From Alphaproteobacteria bacterium (GTDB lineage Bacteria > Pseudomonadota > Alphaproteobacteria > UBA2136 > UBA6156), in assembly GCA_027489415.1 (NCBI GenBank), contig JAIXZU010000033.1:1-10458 (forward strand): a stretch of DNA of 10,458 nucleotides, read 5' to 3'. Under the pieces are notes generated by a model. That model was given only the letters and a program-made list of their open reading frames with translations. It was not told where the DNA came from and searched no databases. The position numbers were made by a program, and so were the translations under genes. Shown here one piece after another: positions 6,067 through 10,458 of the stretch (positions within the stretch are counted from its first letter, which is position 1; each line of letters opens with the position of its first letter).

Positions 6067-8667
6067 CTACCCCACCATCCCCCGCAACTTATAAAGCTCC
6101 TCCAGCGCCTCCCGCGCACTCAGCCCGTCCACATCCAACGCCTTCAGTTTCTCTTCCACATCACTGCGCACCACCGCCACCGGCTGGGCAACCGGCGCAC
6201 TAAACAAACTCAACTCGTCCACGCGCACCACGCCCTTATTGCGTGCCACTTTCATGAAGCCGTCCAGCAAACCGGCCGCACGGTTCACCACCGCCTGCGG
6301 CACACCGGCCAGTTTCGCCACCTGTACACCGTAACTGCCCGCTGCCGCCCCGCGCTTCACTTCATGCAGGAAGATAATCTCGCCCTGCCACTCACGCACC
6401 GCCACCTGCCAGCAGCTTACATTCTCCATCTGCGCTTCAAGGGCGGTCAGCTCATGGTAGTGGGTCGCAAACAGCGTCCGGCAGCGCAACCGCCCCACCA
6501 CGTCTTCCACGCACGCCCATGCAATCGCCAAACCATCATAGGTCGCCGTCCCACGCCCCAGTTCGTCTAAAATCACAAGACTCCGCACCGTCGCCCGGTT
6601 CAAAATCTGCGCCGTCTCGACCATCTCCACCATGAACGTACTCTGTCCAGCAGCAAGGTCATCCGCCGCGCCAATCCGGCTGAACACCGCATCCGCCACA
6701 CCAATATGCGCCGCTTTCGCCGGCACCATGCTCCCCATCTGCGCCAGTATCGCCAGCAGCGCATTCTGCCGCAGGAAGGTACTCTTACCCGCCATGTTCG
6801 GTCCGGTCAGCAGCCACAGCTGCCCCCCACTCAAATCGCAACTGTTGGGCACGAACTCGGACACTTTGGCGGAAACCACCGGATGACACCCCGCCTCCAC
6901 CGTAAACGCCAAGCTGTCATCCACAACGGGCATCACCCAGTTATGCCGCGCCGCCACCTCGGCCAAACTCGCCAGTGCGTCCAGCGTCGCCAGTGCCTCA
7001 CTGGCCGCAAGCAACGGGTAACTCGCCTTGCGCACGGCGTCCACCAGCCCTGCCAGCAACTCCTCTTCACGTTTCTGCGCCTTCGCCCCCGCACTGCCCA
7101 GCTCGCGCTCTAAACTCATCAGTTCAGGGGTGGAATACCGGTGGGTGGAAGTCGTCGTCTGCCGGTGCAGCCAGTGCCCCGGCACCTTGGCCTCGTGCTG
7201 CTTGGTAATCTCTAGGTAATAACCCCACACTTGGTTATACCGCAGCTTCAGCGGCACACCACTGGCCGCTTCGCGCTCTTCCAGCTCTTGCAGCAAACGG
7301 TTACCATCGGTCACCAGCACGCGGTAACTATCCAGCGCACTGTCAAACCCTTCGGCAATAAACCCCCCATCACGCACCAGCGCGGGCAGGGGCTCCGGCG
7401 CCAGCGCGCGCTCCAACAGCGCGGTTAATTCACCTAAGCCCCGCAATCCTTCCGCCTGAACCTTCAACAGCCCCGCACTCCCCGCCAGCGCAGCATCCAG
7501 CTGTGGCAGCACCTTCCCCGTCGCCCGCAACACACCCAAATCTCGCGGCCCCCCACGCCCCAATAGCAGTCTGGAAACACACCGCGCCACATCCCCCGTC
7601 TGCTTCAGTAAGCTCCGAATGGTCTCCCTGGCTACCCGGCTACCTTCACCATGGCTACCTAACCAAGCTACCGCCTCCTGCCGCCGCCGTATCTCCGCCA
7701 CATCCAGTAACGGCTCGGCCACCCAACGCGCCATCAGCCGCCCACCGGCACCGGTCACGCAACGGTCTAGCACGCCAAGCAGGCTGTCCGCCCGCTTACC
7801 ACCAAGGCTCTCGGTGAGTTCAAGGTTTTTGCGGGTGGAAGGGTCAATCTGCATCCGGCTCCGCCCGCTCACCACGCTCGGCATGCGCAGCACCGGTAAT
7901 TTGCCAATCTGTGTCAATTCCGCATAGCCAATCAGCGCCCCCAGCACACTCACCGCCGCCTCGCTCGGCAAACCTAAGCCGCCTAATTCGGCAATGCCGT
8001 AAGCCCGCTTCACCGCCGCCTCCGCCGTGCTGCGCGCAAACAAGCCCTGCTGCACGTTCACCAGCCTACGGGAAAGCCCCGCCAGCCACGCCTCGTCCAC
8101 ACTGTCGCTCACCACCAGCTCGCCAATCGGCAGCGCCGCCAGCACACTGTTCATCGTTCTGCCGGTCACGGCGCGCACCCCCACGTCACCGGTGCTCATG
8201 TCCATCCATGCCACCGCTCCTTCAAAGCGGTCGTCCATCTTGCTGCCACCGGCGGTCACTAAGTACTTCGCCGCATTCCCGCCAAGGTAAGCCTCTTCCG
8301 TCAGCGTTCCGGGCGTGAACAACCGCACCACCTCGCGCCTTACAATCGCCGAACTCCCCCGCGCCTTCTTTGCTTCCTCCGGTGTCTCTACCTGTTCCAC
8401 CAGCGCCACTTTTTCACCCTGCGCCAGCAGCTTGCCAATGTATCCCTCCGCCGCATGGTAGGGCACGCCGCACATCGGTATGCCCGCATCGCCTTCCTTG
8501 CTCGTGCGCCGCGCCGTCAGGGTAATCTGCAGCAGCTCGCTGGCAATCTCGGCATCGGGGCCGAACATTTCGTAAAAGTCCCCCATCCGGAACATCACCA
8601 GCGCCTGCGGGTACTCAGCCTTCACCTTGGCGTACTGCATCATCACCGGCGTCGTGCCCATGCTCAT
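6067..8667 (-). CDS. mutS: DNA mismatch repair protein MutS
   Basis: The mismatch-recognition ATPase, 866 residues (E. coli 853), complete. The mismatch-reading motif is F31-Y32-E33 in GDFYEMF, equivalent to E. coli Phe36 and Glu38. Domains follow the usual order: mismatch-binding, connector, core/lever, clamp and C-terminal ATPase. Walker A is GPNMAGKST at 622-630, Walker B with the adjoining signature is ILDELGRGT ending at 707, and the H-loop region contains TLFATHYHEL. After the ATPase, ELSLF at 818-822 resembles a beta-clamp binding peptide at the place where E. coli MutS has one, and residues 838-864 match the conserved C-terminal helices (LSAREALEELYKL). The start at 8667 is chosen because GGAG lies eight bases upstream; the ATG two codons later would be spaced 14. 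It begins three bases after the nuclease stop, suggesting translational coupling. Confidence 0.97.
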   Translation of the reverse strand: MSMGTTPVMMQYAKVKAEYPQALVMFRMGDFYEMFGPDAEIASELLQITLTARRTSKEGDAGIPMCGVPYHAAEGYIGKLLAQGEKVALVEQVETPEEAKKARGSSAIVRREVVRLFTPGTLTEEAYLGGNAAKYLVTAGGSKMDDRFEGAVAWMDMSTGDVGVRAVTGRTMNSVLAALPIGELVVSDSVDEAWLAGLSRRLVNVQQGLFARSTAEAAVKRAYGIAELGGLGLPSEAAVSVLGALIGYAELTQIGKLPVLRMPSVVSGRSRMQIDPSTRKNLELTESLGGKRADSLLGVLDRCVTGAGGRLMARWVAEPLLDVAEIRRRQEAVAWLGSHGEGSRVARETIRSLLKQTGDVARCVSRLLLGRGGPRDLGVLRATGKVLPQLDAALAGSAGLLKVQAEGLRGLGELTALLERALAPEPLPALVRDGGFIAEGFDSALDSYRVLVTDGNRLLQELEEREAASGVPLKLRYNQVWGYYLEITKQHEAKVPGHWLHRQTTTSTHRYSTPELMSLERELGSAGAKAQKREEELLAGLVDAVRKASYPLLAASEALATLDALASLAEVAARHNWVMPVVDDSLAFTVEAGCHPVVSAKVSEFVPNSCDLSGGQLWLLTGPNMAGKSTFLRQNALLAILAQMGSMVPAKAAHIGVADAVFSRIGAADDLAAGQSTFMVEMVETAQILNRATVRSLVILDELGRGTATYDGLAIAWACVEDVVGRLRCRTLFATHYHELTALEAQMENVSCWQVAVREWQGEIIFLHEVKRGAAAGSYGVQVAKLAGVPQAVVNRAAGLLDGFMKVARNKGVVRVDELSLFSAPVAQPVAVVRSDVEEKLKALDVDGLSAREALEELYKLRGMVG

Positions 8668-8670
8668 TCT

Positions 8671-9507
8671 CTACTCTCCCACAATCTCAATCTGGGCTGG
8701 GTGCGTCACGCGCACCAGCACGCCGCTCACCGGCTGCAAAAATCCGCGTACCCGCACCGTCTTACCCCGGTAAAAAGCACCGATATCCCGAATACCGGCC
8801 TTTTTAAACCATTTGGTGTCCTTATCAGCAATAAACACACTAAAATCCGTGCGCCAGTCATCCCCGAAGTTGAGGTAAGTCCGCCCGCCACTCGCCGTTT
8901 CCACATGCGCCGCCGCAACCACGGTTCCTTCCACCAGCTTGAAGGTGCCGATATCCGCCCGCGCACAGCAATCATCAGCAGCGCGGACCTGCCACTTCGG
9001 CTGCGCCCAGATTCCCACCTTCCGCGCCCGCGCCGCCCGTTCGTAAGCGAGCAGTTCCGGCGCGTATAAAGCATTTTCGGCAAACGTATAAACGTGGGCG
9101 TAGCCGTCCCGCACCAGCGTGCCGTTTACCCAGCCGCCGTTACCTAAAAACACATGCCCCAGCAGGCGGTCGTACTTGTCTTTGGCGCGCGGCCCGCTCC
9201 GCACCGTCACCTCATGCCCCAGCACCATATTGCGCAGGGCCTCGGTCGCCGCACGGCCACCCGCCTGCGCCGCCGCCCCGTCATGGGCCAGCTCGGGGGT
9301 GTTAATGTCTAAAAGCCGCACACGACGGTCACCGTCCAGCACCAGTGTATCGCCGTCCACCACCCGCATCACGCGGCCGCTGAAGGTCTCAACCTTGGCA
9401 ACCTCAGCCTTATCAGCTTTTTGCGCACGTTCCTTGGCCTCCACGTCTGCCGCCGCCCCTACCAGCAGCAACACGCCCAACCAGACTGACCAACACATCC
9501 GAACCAT
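8671..9507 (-). CDS. Secreted SNase-family (thermonuclease-like) nuclease with C-terminal OB-like domain
   Basis: A probably exported, Ca-dependent nuclease-like protein of 278 residues. Residues 1-24 form a signal peptide (hydrophobic 6-20, likely cleavage after VEA), followed by a Lys/Ala-rich linker. The SNase fold spans about 41-168: VVDGDT with D51, D53 and T54, VRLLDINTPE with R64, T70 and E72, and DKYDR with R114. These correspond to staphylococcal nuclease Asp21 region, Arg35, Thr41, Glu43 and Arg87; the Asp40 position is Asn69, a common variant. Residues about 188-276 form a second beta-rich domain (RTYLNFGDDWRTDF, then VRVRGFL and ITHP-like ends), seen by me as recurring in proteobacterial relatives. 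The start at 9507 has AGGG seven bases upstream. It is the first gene of the leftward nuclease-mutS-murJ cluster. Substrate and true location are inferred. Confidence 0.88.
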   Translation of the reverse strand: MVRMCWSVWLGVLLLVGAAADVEAKERAQKADKAEVAKVETFSGRVMRVVDGDTLVLDGDRRVRLLDINTPELAHDGAAAQAGGRAATEALRNMVLGHEVTVRSGPRAKDKYDRLLGHVFLGNGGWVNGTLVRDGYAHVYTFAENALYAPELLAYERAARARKVGIWAQPKWQVRAADDCCARADIGTFKLVEGTVVAAAHVETASGGRTYLNFGDDWRTDFSVFIADKDTKWFKKAGIRDIGAFYRGKTVRVRGFLQPVSGVLVRVTHPAQIEIVGE

Positions 9508-9535
9508 ACCCGCACCCTAGCAAAGCACAGGCTAC

Positions 9536-9564
9536 TTGACCATCACTCAAACCTCGGCCACAAC
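9536..9564 (+). promoter_or_regulatory. Possible promoter of the tRNA-Arg gene
   Basis: TTGACC at 9536-9541 is a five-of-six match to the -35 consensus, about 30 bases before the mature tRNA 5' end at 9575. At a 17-base spacing the -10 position reads CACAAC (9559-9564), a poor match to the E. coli consensus, though alphaproteobacterial -10 elements are often weakly conserved. Transcription would begin near 9571. Confidence 0.3.
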
Positions 9565-9574
9565 ACCACCCGTT

Positions 9575-9649
9575 GCCGCCGTCGTTCAATGGATAGGACG
9601 AGAACCTCCTAAGTTCTAAATGCCGGTTCGATTCCGGCCGGGGGCACCA
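9575..9649 (+). tRNA. tRNA-Arg (anticodon CCT), CCA encoded
   Basis: A full cloverleaf can be drawn. The acceptor strands are 9575-9581 (GCCGCCG) and 9639-9645 (CGGGGGC), with discriminator A9646 and encoded CCA at 9647-9649. The D arm is GTTC/GGAC around AATGGATA; the anticodon arm is AGAAC/GTTCT around CTCCTAA with anticodon CCT at 9608-9610, reading AGG; there is a four-base variable loop; and the T arm is GCCGG/CCGGC around TTCGATT. Arginine identity bases A20 and C35 are present. One acceptor pair fails: G4 (9578) faces G69 (9642). The gene marks a sharp drop in G+C, and tRNA-Arg(CCT) genes are known integration sites, so its 3' part may come from an integrated element. Confidence 0.95.
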
Positions 9650-9702
9650 AGTTGTTACTCACAGCCAAAAATAAGATTTAAGTATAGCGCGTTACAGTTA
9701 TT

Positions 9703-9726
9703 GGAACAGTAAGAATAAAGTGTTCC
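9703..9726. repeat. Inverted repeat GGAACA / TGTTCC
   Basis: GGAACA at 9703-9708 and TGTTCC at 9721-9726 are perfect inverted copies separated by 12 bases, in the AT-rich leader between the tRNA and the island gene. It could be a protein-binding site or a weak hairpin. No T tract follows on the plus strand that would make it a clear terminator. Confidence 0.4.
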
Positions 9727-9762
9727 CTCTCGTTCTTTTCATACAAACTACAGAATGGCTGC

Positions 9763-9775
9763 GTACAAGTTGTAC
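9763..9775. promoter_or_regulatory. Palindrome GTACAA-G-TTGTAC, possible operator
   Basis: A perfect 13-base palindrome with a one-base centre. Symmetry extends outward with GCTG and AGC after a two-base slip. It ends 15 bases before the proposed -35 box of the island gene, a plausible site for a dimeric regulator. No regulator gene is visible in the window. Confidence 0.35.
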
Positions 9776-9790
9776 AGCTTAGGTATGTAA

Positions 9791-9818
9791 TTGCGAAAAG
9801 TAAGGTTGTATTTATAAG
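9791..9818 (+). promoter_or_regulatory. Candidate promoter of the island gene
   Basis: TTGCGA (9791-9796) and TATAAG (9813-9818) match the -35 and -10 consensus at four and five of six positions with a 16-base spacer. The start point would be near 9825, leaving a leader of about 16 bases before the ATG at 9841. A GAATC (GANTC) site overlaps the downstream edge of the -10 region at 9818-9822. Confidence 0.4.
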
Positions 9819-9840
9819 AATCAGGTTTGTAATGTAAGGA

Positions 9841-10458
9841 ATGAAAACTAAGCATCCTCAAACACTCATCGTATGTGGCCCTGAATATGGTGGGCAATTT
9901 ATGTCACGCCTTTACAATTCAGGAGAAGGCGTAGAACTCAGCTTTTGCAGCTATGAGAATAAGGTCGGACAAGACGGTTTTGATAGATTGGTTTTCATGC
10001 CCATCACTTCTGCCATGAGACAGAATGGATGGAATAATCATCGCGCTTTCTGGGAAAGGCAAATTACAGAAGCAAGAAATGAGGGGAAGCCGATATTTTT
10101 TATTCAGGATAGCCTTGAGGCATACAAGCCTCTTAATATCACCTTCTATAATAATCAACTTTGGGCGCCATTCATATCTCGTGGAGCGTGGGAAATAGTT
10201 GTGAATGAAGCGCATACTACTGTTGGTACGAAAACAGCCCGCATGTTCACTAAATATCTAGAGTTACCGACTGCCAAAGTTATGACTTTGAGAGTTGATG
10301 TCATGGACTCAAATCGCTCGATATACGCCTCTGGAAATAAAAAGATTTTAGGTGGCCGTTTATTGATAGCATCAGGTCCGGATGTTTTCATACTACCATT
10401 TTTGGATATAAACACAGCGTATCCGGATATGGTGCAGCAAGCCTTGAATGACATGGGC
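9841..10458 (+). CDS. Unrecognised protein, N-terminal 206 residues; runs off the window
   Basis: The frame is open from ATG 9841 to the last base with no stop, so the gene is truncated by the window. TAA lies two codons upstream, making 9841 the first possible ATG. An AAGGA abuts the ATG with no spacing, so initiation is either weak or at ATG 9901 (residue 21), which has GGTGGG six bases upstream. I recognise no family. The pattern suggests an alternating alpha/beta fold: strands at TLIVCG (8-13), ELSFCSY (32-38), FDRLVFMP (47-54) and KPIFFIQDS (83-91) with a helix near 68-81, then a beta-rich part including GGRLLIASGPDVFILPFLD (173-191). There is no signal peptide or clear membrane span. 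Low G+C and A/T-rich codons mark it as foreign to its neighbours. A defence or prophage role is only suggested by location. Confidence 0.75.
   Translation, partial: MKTKHPQTLIVCGPEYGGQFMSRLYNSGEGVELSFCSYENKVGQDGFDRLVFMPITSAMRQNGWNNHRAFWERQITEARNEGKPIFFIQDSLEAYKPLNITFYNNQLWAPFISRGAWEIVVNEAHTTVGTKTARMFTKYLELPTAKVMTLRVDVMDSNRSIYASGNKKILGGRLLIASGPDVFILPFLDINTAYPDMVQQALNDMG

Larger units (their letters stand above)
9650..10458. mobile_element. Probable start of an integrated island or prophage downstream of tRNA-Arg
   Basis: From the tRNA 3' end onward G+C is about 35% in 9651-9840 and about 42% in 9841-9900 by hand count, against around 70% in a sample of the nuclease gene (9181-9240). Codon use in the gene at 9841 is A/T-rich, unlike every gene to the left. 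Integration at tRNA 3' ends leaves the element exactly here. No integrase, attachment-site duplicate or other mobility gene is visible in these 809 bases, so the element class is unknown and the call rests on position and composition. Confidence 0.55.

Noticed and set aside
8659..8661. Alternative MutS start two codons downstream
   Set aside because: Its spacing to the GGAG ribosome site would be about 14 bases, against eight for the ATG at 8667; the difference is only two residues and cannot be fully excluded.
9722..9735. GTTC-N6-GTTC resembling an alphaproteobacterial LexA box
   Set aside because: The known box has a seven-base spacer; this has six, and no SOS gene follows.
9648..9773. CAAGTTGT repeated at 9648-9655 and 9766-9773 as a possible attachment core
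   Set aside because: Eight bases within 120 bases is too short and too close to be attachment-site ends; a real duplicate should lie at the far end of the element.
9919..10454. Two leftward open frames (9919-10215 and 10155-10454) in the AT-rich tail
   Set aside because: Both lie antisense to the longer rightward frame from 9841, overlap each other and show no recognisable motif; the rightward frame has a promoter-like region and a protein-like residue pattern.
1..10458. CRISPR arrays, insertion sequences, rRNA genes, riboswitches
   Set aside because: No regularly spaced repeats, transposase-like frames, terminal inverted repeats or recognisable structured leaders were seen on either strand.

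Overview
The window looks like about 9.6 kb of high-GC alphaproteobacterial core chromosome, followed at a tRNA-Arg gene by the first ~0.8 kb of AT-rich sequence that looks acquired. The alphaproteobacterial call is an inference from the MutS P-loop (GPNMAGKST), the clamp C-terminus (MPMRV), the mutS/murJ neighbourhood and a SURF1 gene, which implies aerobic haem-copper oxidase respiration. No species can be named from this sequence.

Layout, left to right. The 3' half of dnaN (sliding clamp) runs rightward, ends at a good intrinsic terminator and is followed by recF. A 217-residue protein of unknown function and a PerM/AI-2E-type membrane protein are read leftward; the first converges on recF over a hairpin that can terminate both strands. 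A SURF1-family cytochrome oxidase assembly gene is read rightward and overlaps tail-to-tail with murJ (lipid II flippase). murJ, mutS and a secreted SNase-type nuclease form a leftward cluster, transcribed nuclease-mutS-murJ, in which the nuclease stop and the mutS start are only three bases apart. Next comes a rightward tRNA-Arg(CCT) gene with an encoded CCA and one mismatch in its acceptor stem.

Right of the tRNA the composition drops from above 60% G+C to about 35-42% (hand counts of short stretches). A leader with small inverted repeats and a plausible promoter precedes an open frame that starts at 9841 and leaves the window without a stop. Its 206 visible residues match no family I recognise. 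This is the best candidate here for something undescribed, probably the first gene of an island or prophage integrated at the tRNA, but only its first part is visible.

Functional links: DnaN, RecF and MutS are replication and repair proteins, and MutS carries a plausible clamp-binding peptide for the DnaN product. MurJ and SURF1 are housekeeping envelope and respiration genes. No CRISPR array, insertion sequence, integrase or rRNA is visible, and no gene-free stretch exceeds 300 bases.
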